Part shown: one piece after another, positions 1 to 5,561 of the stretch
Numbering within the stretch: position 1 is the stretch's first letter
How the letters are laid out: each line of letters opens with the position of its first letter
Assembly (NCBI GenBank): GCA_026389055.1
Contig: JAPLIO010000016.1
Location: 1-7,881, forward strand
Length of the DNA: 7,881 nt
Source: Candidatus Melainabacteria bacterium
Lineage (GTDB): Bacteria > Cyanobacteriota > Vampirovibrionia > Vampirovibrionales > JAJTHC01
Direction: 5' to 3'
Notes under the pieces: generated by a model
Seen by the model: only the letters and a program-made list of their open reading frames with translations
Database searches by the model: none
Told to the model about the DNA's origin: nothing
Position numbers and translations under genes: made by a program

Positions 1-216
1 CATCCCCCCGTCCATACCCTTAGTGGTATAGGGGGGTGGCTTTTTGGGGGTCTTTAGGGGCTTGCCCCTGAATTCGTGGGGGATTGTTAAGGGGGTCTGC
101 TAGAGGCAGAGTGATTGCGGGGCAATCAACGAACAAGAACCCCTTTAACACCCACCAGCTAAAGCTAGGAACGATAATCGATGAAAGAACACGCTATTTA
201 ATCTGTGAATTGGTAT
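1..216. mobile_element. MITE-like element A, left end outside the window
   Basis: This is a non-coding element related to element B at 1341-1578. Bases 131-216 align without gaps to 1493-1578 with about 12 mismatches in 86. Bases 1-51 align to 1443-1491 with a one- or two-base gap. The right terminal repeat is 191-216 and ends AATTGGTAT, as in B. By comparison with B, about 100 bases of its left end lie before the window. Relative to B it carries an extra segment of about 80 bases (roughly 52-130). That segment holds three perfect small hairpins: AGGGGC/GCCCCT at 56-69, TCTGC/GCAGA at 96-110 and TGATTGC/GCAATCA at 112-128. The last two are enclosed by an imperfect stem between about 85-94 and 140-150. 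There is no open reading frame, so it would have to be moved in trans. Confidence 0.7.
4..36. other. Conserved stem-loop of element A
   Basis: The outer stem pairs CCCCCC (4-9) with GGGGGG (31-36). The inner stem pairs ATACC (14-18) with GGTAT (25-29). The loop is CTTAGT. The same fold is present in element B at 1446-1477, where one outer pair changes from C-G to T-A and one inner pair from A-T to G-C, both on both strands. A TTTTT run follows a few bases after the stem (41-45), so read on the + strand it could also act as a terminator. Confidence 0.6.
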
Positions 217-364
217 TATAATCTTTAAAATTGGTATAAAACGGTTCATTTTGACACTTTCGCCAAAAAAAAGCTAGCAAAAAACGGTAAACTCTATTAA
301 ACTATAAGAATAGTATTGTAAAATTGACACTTGTTATTCTCTGTGATTGAAAGTACACCCACTT
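217..364 (+). promoter_or_regulatory. AT-rich leader of the DprA-like gene
   Basis: This stretch between element A and the first gene is strongly AT-rich and holds no gene. A perfect TATAAT lies at 217-222, directly against the outer end of element A, so the element's end may supply part of a promoter, though no good -35 is seen. The word TTGACACTT occurs twice (251-259 and 324-332), each containing a consensus -35 hexamer. Neither has a convincing -10 at 16-18 bases. The actual start site cannot be settled from the sequence. Confidence 0.25.
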
Positions 365-976
365 ATGATGATGCAACTTGAAGAATCAATGCAACTGCCA
401 ACCCCTCAAACCGCTGAATTTCCTGAAAAAGGAGGCACCTTTGCGGTACCTACCGTGCCTGTTGGGCATGCCGAAGGCAAGTTAGATTCCGCCGACCCTA
501 ACGACCAATTGGCGGCTGAATTTACGGCACTTCGCCAACCCGCTAAAAACATCGCTATTATTGGGTCTCGGAATATTCCGTTACCGCATCAAAATTTGAT
601 TGAAGCCATTGCCTATACCTTGGTGAAAGATGGCAACACGGTTATTACTTCGGGTGGGTCTTCGGGGGCAAACGCTGCGGCGATTCGGGGTGGCATCCGT
701 GGAAATGCTCAGAAGTTGAAGGTAATTTTGCCTCAAACCATTGGGCATCAGCCTTCTGATGTGCAGGATGAGCTGATTGGTATTCCCAATATTGAAGAAC
801 ACCCTGAATGGGCGATGATGCCCCTAGCCGATGCTAGCCGATTGTGCAACCGTGCGATTGTAGACGCTTGCGAACAGCTGATTATTTTCTTGTTTCATGA
901 TTCTGCTACCCAACATTCTGCTATTGAATATGCTGAAGAAAATAGTAAAATTGTTACTCGGTTTTACTTAGATTAA
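365..976 (+). CDS. DprA/SLOG-superfamily Rossmann-fold protein (cyanobacterial-type short DprA-like)
   Basis: The protein has 203 residues when started at the first of three tandem ATG codons (365-373). An in-frame TTG at 347 would add six residues but has no better ribosome site. Residues 1-60 are a Pro-, Glu- and Gly-rich tail with no recognisable domain. From about residue 62 comes a single Rossmann domain: a first strand NIAIIGSRNIP, a glycine-rich ITSGGSSGANAAAIRGG loop (94-110) typical of the DprA/LOG nucleotide-binding fold, a VILPQ strand (120-124) and a C-terminal strand LIIFLFHDS (172-180). DprA proteins load RecA on incoming single-stranded DNA. LOG-type relatives act on nucleotides. 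The protein is much shorter than full DprA and lacks its flanking SAM-like and winged-helix domains, so a DNA-uptake role is not assured. From memory, the C-terminal half resembles the cyanobacterial family annotated 'DNA recombination-mediator protein A'. It is transcribed alone. Confidence 0.8.
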   Translation: MMMQLEESMQLPTPQTAEFPEKGGTFAVPTVPVGHAEGKLDSADPNDQLAAEFTALRQPAKNIAIIGSRNIPLPHQNLIEAIAYTLVKDGNTVITSGGSSGANAAAIRGGIRGNAQKLKVILPQTIGHQPSDVQDELIGIPNIEEHPEWAMMPLADASRLCNRAIVDACEQLIIFLFHDSATQHSAIEYAEENSKIVTRFYLD

Positions 977-993
977 GTTAATTAGACTAATCA

Positions 994-1032
994 AAAAACC
1001 CCGATCTTGTTGATGATAAAGTCGGGATTTTT
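994..1032 (+). terminator. Intrinsic terminator of the DprA-like gene
   Basis: The hairpin lies 17 bases past the stop codon. CCCGA (1000-1004) pairs with TCGGG (1022-1026), and the flanking A run (994-998) pairs with the T run (1028-1032), with one C-A mismatch between. The T run gives a normal rho-independent exit on the + strand. Confidence 0.75.
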
Positions 1033-1038
1033 GCAACT

Positions 1039-1339
1039 AAACATAGTTAATTCTAACCTGAAACATAGTTAATTCTAACCTGAAACATAGTTAATTCTAA
1101 CCTAAAACATAGTTAATTCTAACCTAAAACATAGTTAATTCTAACCTAAAACGTAGTTAATTCTAACCTAAAACGTAGTTGGTTTTAACCTAAAACATAG
1201 TTGATTTTAACCTGAAACATAGTTGGTTTTAACCTAAAACATAGTTGGTTTTAACCTGAAACATAGTTGATTTTAACCTGAAACATAGTTAATTTTAACC
1301 TAAAACGTAGTTGGTTTTAACCTGAAACATAGTTGATTT
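1039..1339. repeat. Tandem array of a 22-bp repeat, 13 full copies plus one partial
   Basis: Copies begin at 1039, 1061, 1083, 1105, 1127, 1149, 1171, 1193, 1215, 1237, 1259, 1281 and 1303, each exactly 22 bases with no spacer. A 15-base partial copy starts at 1325. The unit is of the form AAACRTAGTT, then a variable RRTT or AATT core, then AACCTR. Copies 1-6 carry AATTC in the core; copies 7-14 carry GGTTT, GATTT or AATTT. Copies 1-5 are almost identical, so this side has probably expanded recently, while the right side is older. Each unit holds GTTA/TAAC dyad symmetry in the left copies and GTT/AAC in the right copies. Stop codons occur throughout, so the array does not code. It lies between convergent genes and ends one base before the terminal repeat of element B. 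Confidence 0.95.
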
Positions 1340-1340
1340 G

Positions 1341-1578
1341 ATACCAATTAACAGATTGAATAGCGTACTCGCCAGTAGGAACGACCATCGCATTTGCTCT
1401 GCAGCTGCCGATGCGTTCCGTCCACCGCAGGGGCAAAAAGAACATCCCCTCGTCCATGCCCTTGTGGCATAGAGGGGTGGCTTTTTGGGGTCGAACAAGA
1501 ACCCCCTTGACGCCCACCAGCTAAAGACTGAAACGACAATCGGTGATAGAACACGCCATTTAATCTTTGAATTGGTAT
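1341..1578. mobile_element. MITE-like element B, complete, 238 bp
   Basis: The terminal inverted repeats are 26 bases (1341-1366 and 1553-1578), matching at 22 of 26 positions by eye. The outer ends are ATACCAATT and AATTGGTAT. No transposase or other reading frame is credible inside. Internal structure includes an imperfect stem GGAACG...CATCG against CGATG-CGTTCC in the left half, the conserved hairpin at 1446-1477 followed by TTTTT, and GGGGT/ACCCC after it. The outermost TA dinucleotides would fit IS630/Tc1-type TA insertion, but no longer target duplication is clear, so the mobilising family is an inference. It belongs with element A (shared interior) and element C (shared ends). Confidence 0.75.
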
Positions 1579-1581
1579 GAT

Positions 1582-1610
1582 TAGACCTCTCGAGTCATGC
1601 AAGAGGTCTA
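1582..1610 (-). terminator. Hairpin after the second AI-2E family gene
   Basis: A perfect 9-bp stem, TAGACCTCT (1582-1590) with AGAGGTCTA (1602-1610), has an 11-base loop. It lies three bases past the stop of the - strand gene. It has no clear T run on the - strand, so it may be a weak or factor-assisted terminator, or an mRNA 3'-end stabiliser. Confidence 0.5.
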
Positions 1611-1613
1611 TTA

Positions 1614-2819
1614 TTAAATACTATTTTCTGCACTGGGTTTGGGCAACAAAAACCGACCCACCGTGGCTAGCAGAACCGTCAACGGAATAAAGATAAATAC
1701 CCCCACTAAACCCGCCAATTGAAAACACCCATGCCACAACACAATCAACCAAATAGGGTGAAAACGGTAGCGTTTATCAAATAGCTGAGGGCTTACATAT
1801 TTCGCTCGCAAATACCCAAAAGCGGAAACCCCTATCGCTAAATAGAATAATTTATCTTCAGCCCCTTGGGCTAAAAGCACTAAACTGGCAGGCACCACAC
1901 CCAACCAAGGGCCTAAAACGGGTACAAAAGAAAGTACGCCAAAACACCAAGCCAACACCCCCGCAAAGGGAATACCGATTGTATGGCAAAGCACCCAAAA
2001 GAAAAAGCCTGAAAGCAAAGCAGAAAGGGTGTAAGCCTTAACCGTACGAAACATTAATACTTGGGAAAACGCTAGTGCCTTGCCCCATTTTGAATGCCTA
2101 ACTTTGGGCAATAAATCCACCACAAACTTGGTTACTTCTTCGCCATCTAACAACAAATAAAACGTGATAATTTGCCCGATAAACACATAAAACAACGGTG
2201 TAAAACTAGAAGAAGCTAACTTCCACGCTTGTTTTACAAACAAGGTTTGAATATCCTTCACACCGGGTAGCCAAGTTAAGGCTGCCGATGTGTTAGCCCC
2301 TGTAACGGCGATGGTTTTATGACCAGCTGCAATGGTATTTTGCACAACGGGATGAGCCCCTTCCCAAAGGGCTAAATGCTGTTCAAAATTGTGGAAGCTG
2401 GTTTTAACAATCTCAAAAACCGCTTGAAATTGACCGCTTAAAATGGGGACGGAATACGCTAATACCAGCACTAAAACAGCTGAAAGCACCCCATACGCCA
2501 TAAAAATTGAAAGCGACCGATTCAACACAAAGCCTTTTTGCCTAAAGCAAACCCGTAACACCCAACCCACACAAAGGTTAAGCATCGCTTGAATATGTAA
2601 CGCCCAAGTTAGAATAAAAAAGCTAAAGGTGTAGGCACCAAAAACCAATAAAACTTCGTTAAATAAGCCTTGAAACCCTTGGTACAGCATCCACAAGAAA
2701 AGAAGCACCAAAGCCAAACCCGCATTAAGCTGAATGACGCTAAAGCGATTAAAAGAAAACGAATTGGACGTTTTTTCCACCAACGGGGAAGACTGTGTCA
2801 TCATCATCATCATCATCAT
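1614..2819 (-). CDS. AI-2E/PerM-family (UPF0118) membrane permease, second paralogue
   Basis: This 401-residue polytopic membrane protein starts with seven consecutive ATG codons (2799-2819). N-terminal hydrophobic segments lie near residues 31-47, 53-75 and 105-126. A less hydrophobic region follows (about 127-205), then the family core. That core has a helix ending FYLLLDGEEVTKFVVDLLP (220-238, the family's 'LDGE' turn), a KAYTLSALLSGF segment, the FVPVLGPWLGVVPA segment (298-311) and the C-terminal YVSPQLF...FHP...LAGLVGVFIFIPL pattern (341-380). Known members export autoinducer-2 (TqsA) or exchange Na+/H+, so the substrate cannot be read from sequence. It starts six bases after the stop of its paralogue, with only a distant G-rich stretch as a possible ribosome site, so translation is probably coupled. 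Which of the seven ATGs is used is unknown. Confidence 0.85.
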   Translation of the reverse strand: MMMMMMMTQSSPLVEKTSNSFSFNRFSVIQLNAGLALVLLFLWMLYQGFQGLFNEVLLVFGAYTFSFFILTWALHIQAMLNLCVGWVLRVCFRQKGFVLNRSLSIFMAYGVLSAVLVLVLAYSVPILSGQFQAVFEIVKTSFHNFEQHLALWEGAHPVVQNTIAAGHKTIAVTGANTSAALTWLPGVKDIQTLFVKQAWKLASSSFTPLFYVFIGQIITFYLLLDGEEVTKFVVDLLPKVRHSKWGKALAFSQVLMFRTVKAYTLSALLSGFFFWVLCHTIGIPFAGVLAWCFGVLSFVPVLGPWLGVVPASLVLLAQGAEDKLFYLAIGVSAFGYLRAKYVSPQLFDKRYRFHPIWLIVLWHGCFQLAGLVGVFIFIPLTVLLATVGRFLLPKPSAENSI

Positions 2820-2825
2820 AAACAG

Positions 2826-4100
2826 TTAAATACCCCCACCATCTTGTAACAGCGTGGAGGGTTCAGCATCAGGCGTTGAGGCTTCCGAAGTAGCATCTGT
2901 CCATTCTTTGGCGATGGTTTCTTTTAGTAAGAAGACGAACAAAGCCCCTGCAGGTAGTGCAATAACCACGCCCACTAAGCCTGCTACTTTCGCCCCTAGC
3001 AACAAGGAAAGAATAATTAAAATAGGATGCAACCCGAGGGCATTACCCACCACATGCGGTTGTAGAATATTATCTTTAATGGTTTGAAAAACGTAACTGC
3101 AGCCGTAAACGTAAGCTAACACTATGAAATCGCCCTGCAAGGTAATTAACAACAATCCGGGAATAAGCCCCAGTACTGTGCCAATCACGGGTAACAGTTC
3201 TGCCAAAGCGAACCAAATACTGAGCAATAACGCATATTTGACCCCAAAAACAGAATAAATAATAAACATGTAAACGCCTGTTAAAGCACCCAGCAACACT
3301 TGCCCTTTAATAAACGCCATATTAATGCAATGCAATTGGTTAACCAACGAAAATAACAAGTGCTGATGAACCGCAGGAAAGCGTTTAACGGTGGTTTTCA
3401 CAAACCGCTCACCATCCATTAGGGAATAAAACACAAACACCAGTAACGTAACCAACGTTGAAAGTTGCCCCAAACTGCTTTGCAGAACAGGCCCTACCTG
3501 TTGCACTACCCAAGTAGAAAGCCATTGCACCTGCGAACGAAACAGTTGAAACGCTTGTACCATGAATTGGTCGCTGCTAACCGTCCATAGTTTCAGTTTT
3601 TCAAGCACTGGGGCGAGGGGTTCTTTTAAGAACGGTGCCCAATGGGTTAAATCAATTAAGCGTTGGTTGGCACTCACAATTTGCTGAGGCAAGGAATTTA
3701 ATAAATCTTGGGCTTGTAGCTTTAAAACGGGATACCCCTTAATCACCAACGATTCCAGCCCGTACATTAACGATAAATACACCAGCGTAACCGCCAAAAA
3801 CCGATGCCCCTTGGGCAAGAAAGGCAAAAATTTCTTAAAGGCTTCTTCTAGCACGTCGACAGGCACTAGCAGAATATACACCAACATTAAGCCCATGGCA
3901 ACCAAGTTAAAAACGGGTTGAAATGTTTTAATTAGCCACAACAACAGTACAAGATTGCCAACCGTTAGCAAGCTAGCCAATAGCCTACCCAGCCAAACAT
4001 TGCCTAAAATAGCCGTTACAACACCGAACGCTTTTGAGTCAATCAATGTTGAAGAAGAAGAGGTAGAAGACGATTTTGAAGACAAAGGCACAAAGCACAA
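2826..4100 (-). CDS. AI-2E/PerM-family (UPF0118) membrane permease, first paralogue
   Basis: This is a 424-residue polytopic membrane protein. It opens with a serine-rich tail (residues 7-17), then hydrophobic helices near 40-58, 63-80 and 100-120. A long amphipathic central region (about 125-205) follows, then the family core: FYSLMDGERFVKTTVKRFP (224-242), KGQVLLGALTGVYMF (265-279), LAELLPVIGTVLGLIPG (299-315) and LQPHVVGNALGLHPI...AGLVGVVIALPAG (346-385). This is a closer match to the family consensus than its downstream paralogue. An acidic, Ser/Thr-rich C-terminal tail ends the protein. The start is uncertain: TTG at 4100 is the first codon after an in-frame stop, GTG at 4091 is an alternative, and no ATG exists near the N-terminus. 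It is the only gene here without tandem ATG codons, and element D lies directly upstream. Confidence 0.87.
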   Translation of the reverse strand: MCFVPLSSKSSSTSSSSTLIDSKAFGVVTAILGNVWLGRLLASLLTVGNLVLLLWLIKTFQPVFNLVAMGLMLVYILLVPVDVLEEAFKKFLPFLPKGHRFLAVTLVYLSLMYGLESLVIKGYPVLKLQAQDLLNSLPQQIVSANQRLIDLTHWAPFLKEPLAPVLEKLKLWTVSSDQFMVQAFQLFRSQVQWLSTWVVQQVGPVLQSSLGQLSTLVTLLVFVFYSLMDGERFVKTTVKRFPAVHQHLLFSLVNQLHCINMAFIKGQVLLGALTGVYMFIIYSVFGVKYALLLSIWFALAELLPVIGTVLGLIPGLLLITLQGDFIVLAYVYGCSYVFQTIKDNILQPHVVGNALGLHPILIILSLLLGAKVAGLVGVVIALPAGALFVFLLKETIAKEWTDATSEASTPDAEPSTLLQDGGGI

Positions 4101-4129
4101 CCTAACCGTTTAACAAATAAAAGACTATT

Positions 4130-4306
4130 GAGGTTACGGAAAAAGGCTCCATTAGGCGTGCTAGCGTTGTTACTGTGCTATTTTCTGCCTTTGGCAGAAT
4201 GATTGCAGGGCAATCAACGTTCGGTTATTTAGTTAGGCTAAACGCCCATCACTGCGTTGCTCGTGCCTAGCTATTCCCACCTACTGAAACCTTTTTCCGC
4301 AACCTC
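4130..4306. mobile_element. MITE-like element D, 177 bp, different terminal repeats
   Basis: The 27-base inverted ends (4130-4156 and 4280-4306) match at about 22 of 27 positions. They begin GAGGTTRCGGAAAAAGG and are unrelated to the ends of A, B and C. The core has a perfect TCTGCC/GGCAGA hairpin (4184-4198) and a perfect TGATTGC/GCAATCA hairpin (4200-4215). Both also occur in the extra segment of element A (96-128). No reading frame is present. It sits inside the presumed operon between the DUF948-like gene and the first AI-2E family gene. Its last base is the third base of the DUF948-like stop codon. No clear target duplication is visible. Confidence 0.65.
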
Positions 4307-4716
4307 TACTGAAAGAAGCTTTTAACCCAATTTACAGCGAATAAGACCTTTTTAAGCCCTGATTCTGCTAATTGTTCGCCATTTTTAATGAGTGGCTTGG
4401 TAGATTCAACCGTTTTCACCACAGACTCTTCTACGGATTTAAACCCTTCATTAACTCGTGTAGAAATATCATCCAGTTGTTCTGTAATGTTTTTACAATG
4501 CTGTAGAATAGGCGTTACTTCGTATTTTGCCATGTTAAAGCATTCTAATGAGCTAATGGCTAACAGAAGCAATTGGTATAACAACAACAAAGCTAAAATA
4601 CCAACAGGAATAGCCAACACGCCTACCACGCTAAACAATTTAGCTAATTGTACATCCGCCATGCTACCTGCAGGTAATAAAACGGGTAATTCAGGGGGAA
4701 GGAAGCTCATCATCAT
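4306..4716 (-). CDS. DUF948-like single-pass membrane protein
   Basis: The protein has 136 residues from the first of three tandem ATGs (4708-4716). A longer frame reaching 4758 overlaps the upstream gene and lacks support. Residues 28-54 form one long hydrophobic helix with a central proline. The rest (about 60-136) is a soluble, mostly helical tail with heptad-like spacing (ITEQLDDISTRVNEGFKSVEESVVKTVES), as in DUF948 proteins, which often lie next to YtxH proteins in Gram-positive bacteria and relatives. No enzymatic motif is seen. It begins four bases after the YtxH-like stop and has no evident Shine-Dalgarno sequence, so it is probably translated by coupling. The last base of its TAG stop is the first base of element D's terminal repeat, so the present C-terminus (VKSFFQ) may have been set by that insertion. 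The family call rests on architecture and neighbourhood. Confidence 0.65.
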   Translation of the reverse strand: MMMSFLPPELPVLLPAGSMADVQLAKLFSVVGVLAIPVGILALLLLYQLLLLAISSLECFNMAKYEVTPILQHCKNITEQLDDISTRVNEGFKSVEESVVKTVESTKPLIKNGEQLAESGLKKVLFAVNWVKSFFQ

Positions 4717-4720
4717 GGGC

Positions 4721-5122
4721 TTAAACGGTTGCCCCATTTTCTTCAGCGGGTGTTTCAACGGTGGCTTCTGTTGGGGTACCCTCTTTTAAAGAAGCATCCA
4801 AAGCGTCTTCTTCTTTTTGTTTGGCTTTGGCAATACGGTCTGCCTGTAAGGCTTTACGAATGCTTGCCCATGAAGATTCTAATTTGAAGCGTTGTTTGTT
4901 GATGAAATCGCTGGTTTTGCTGTAGGGGTTTTCCCATTCATCTTTCACTACTTCGGGCATTTCTTCCACGAAGCGTTTGGCGGTTTTTCTGTTTTCTTCG
5001 CCAGATTGTGGGCTTAGTAACAAGGCTAACAAACCACCTGAAAGCAGACCAACCAACAAGCCTACAAGAAAGTTCTGAAGTGAATGGTCAGCAGAAGAGC
5101 CTGACTGTTTACTCATCATCAT
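4721..5122 (-). CDS. YtxH-domain protein
   Basis: The protein has 133 residues. The start is fixed by an AAAGGAG ribosome site (5131-5137) eight bases before three tandem ATGs (5114-5122). A GTG at 5140 lies upstream of that site and cannot be the start. Residues 18-36 are a Gly- and Leu-rich transmembrane helix (FLVGLLVGLLSGGLLALLL), immediately followed by SPQSGEENR, the hallmark 'aPkSGkenR' turn of YtxH proteins. The remainder is a charged helical tail with an acidic, Thr/Ala-rich end. YtxH family members are small envelope proteins, some stress-induced in Bacillus, with no known enzymatic activity. It is the first gene of the presumed four-gene operon and has the operon's best ribosome site. 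Confidence 0.8.
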   Translation of the reverse strand: MMMSKQSGSSADHSLQNFLVGLLVGLLSGGLLALLLSPQSGEENRKTAKRFVEEMPEVVKDEWENPYSKTSDFINKQRFKLESSWASIRKALQADRIAKAKQKEEDALDASLKEGTPTEATVETPAEENGATV

Positions 5123-5187
5123 GGGGGAAACTCCTTTCACGGTAGCGACGATATTTAAATAGATGATACCAGTCTATTCTACCGTGA
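5123..5187 (-). promoter_or_regulatory. 5' leader with a stem-loop abutting the ribosome site
   Basis: On the - strand, TCACGGTAG (complement of 5179-5187) pairs perfectly over nine bases with the complement of 5137-5145, closing a 33-base AT-rich loop. The last paired base is the first A of the AAAGGAG ribosome site, so the stem stacks directly on the Shine-Dalgarno sequence of the YtxH-like gene. It could modulate ribosome access or mRNA stability. No confident promoter hexamers were found upstream of it. Confidence 0.45.
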
Positions 5188-5243
5188 TTGTTGATATAAG
5201 TAAACAAGCGTATCCTAAAAAATCCTTAAATTAGCGGAGTTTT

Positions 5244-5372
5244 GTACCATTTCAAAGATTGAAAGTCGTCGTCATGTTGAGCGAATGCGAAACATCTCCT
5301 GTGTTTGTCGAAGGGGATTCTTCACATTCGTTCAGAATGACAAAACACGCTATTTAATGATTCAATTGGTAC
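5244..5372. mobile_element. MITE-like element C, 129 bp, with a long palindromic core
   Basis: The right end (5347-5372, ACGCTATTTAAT...AATTGGTAC) matches the right ends of A and B. The left end (GTACCATTTCAAAGATTGAA, 5244-5263) matches the inverted end of B. The core is different: a long imperfect palindrome of 5271-5299 against 5315-5341, with about six mismatches in 27 and TTGAGCGAATG/CATTCGTTCAG at its centre. Similar 'GTCAT..TGA.CGAA' palindromes occur as dispersed repeats in many bacterial genomes, from memory. No coding capacity. It lies between the YtxH operon leader and the cheD terminator. Confidence 0.65.
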
Positions 5373-5387
5373 TAACTGTCCATCACG

Positions 5388-5421
5388 CAAAAACACCCAT
5401 CTTGAAAGCGGGGTGTTTTTG
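5388..5421 (-). terminator. Strong, probably bidirectional, intrinsic terminator of the HDOD-cheD unit
   Basis: A perfect 11-bp stem, CAAAAACACCC (5388-5398) with GGGTGTTTTTG (5411-5421), has a 12-base loop. The T run formed by the stem base exists on both strands, so it can stop transcription either way. It is 140 bases beyond the cheD-like stop codon, implying a long 3' untranslated region. Confidence 0.85.
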
Positions 5422-5444
5422 TTAGATGATATCTTTGTTTCCTG

Positions 5445-5547
5445 CTTTCACAAGCATTTGTGAAAGTTCAACCGTTGGTTGACAGTGGCGTGCTTTTGTT
5501 TGACACCGTGTCAGGGTAGAAATACAGCAGCACACAGGCAAAGCACG
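5445..5547 (-). other. Structured 3' untranslated region downstream of cheD (candidate RNA)
   Basis: Between the cheD-like stop and the terminator are four perfect inverted repeats. CGTGCTTT/AAAGCACG (5489-5496 with 5540-5547) encloses TGACAC/GTGTCA (5501-5513). Then come CAACC/GGTTG (5469-5481) and CTTTCACAA/TTGTGAAAG (5445-5466, loop GCAT). Together with the terminator this gives a chain of stem-loops on the - strand, as in structured leaders or 3'-derived small RNAs. I recognise no known RNA family, and there is no protein gene here on the - strand. Confidence 0.4.
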
Positions 5548-5561
5548 GGTACTGAGGGCTT

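Noticed and set aside
31..95. G-quadruplex in element A
   Set aside because: Five G runs are present, but the loops are long and most runs have complementary C runs nearby that favour hairpins.
581..802. - strand open frame of 73 codons inside the DprA-like gene
   Set aside because: It is antisense to a conserved Rossmann core and has no ribosome site.
1039..1339. CRISPR array
   Set aside because: The units are contiguous, with no spacers, and only 22 bases long. No cas genes are present.
1039..1339. Iteron-type plasmid replication origin
   Set aside because: The period and tandem form fit, and the AAACAT start recalls plasmid iterons, but there is no rep gene, DnaA box cluster or partition gene in the window. 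It is kept only as a loose analogy.
1295..1602. Three - strand open frames of 66-84 codons
   Set aside because: They run through the 22-bp array and element B. They have no ribosome sites and their compositions reflect repeat sequence.
4388..4789. + strand open frame of 133 codons
   Set aside because: It is antisense to the DUF948-like and YtxH-like genes and shows no family features.
4721..5140. GTG start at 5140 for the YtxH-like gene
   Set aside because: It lies upstream of the Shine-Dalgarno sequence and inside the leader stem. The triple ATG at 5122 is correctly spaced.
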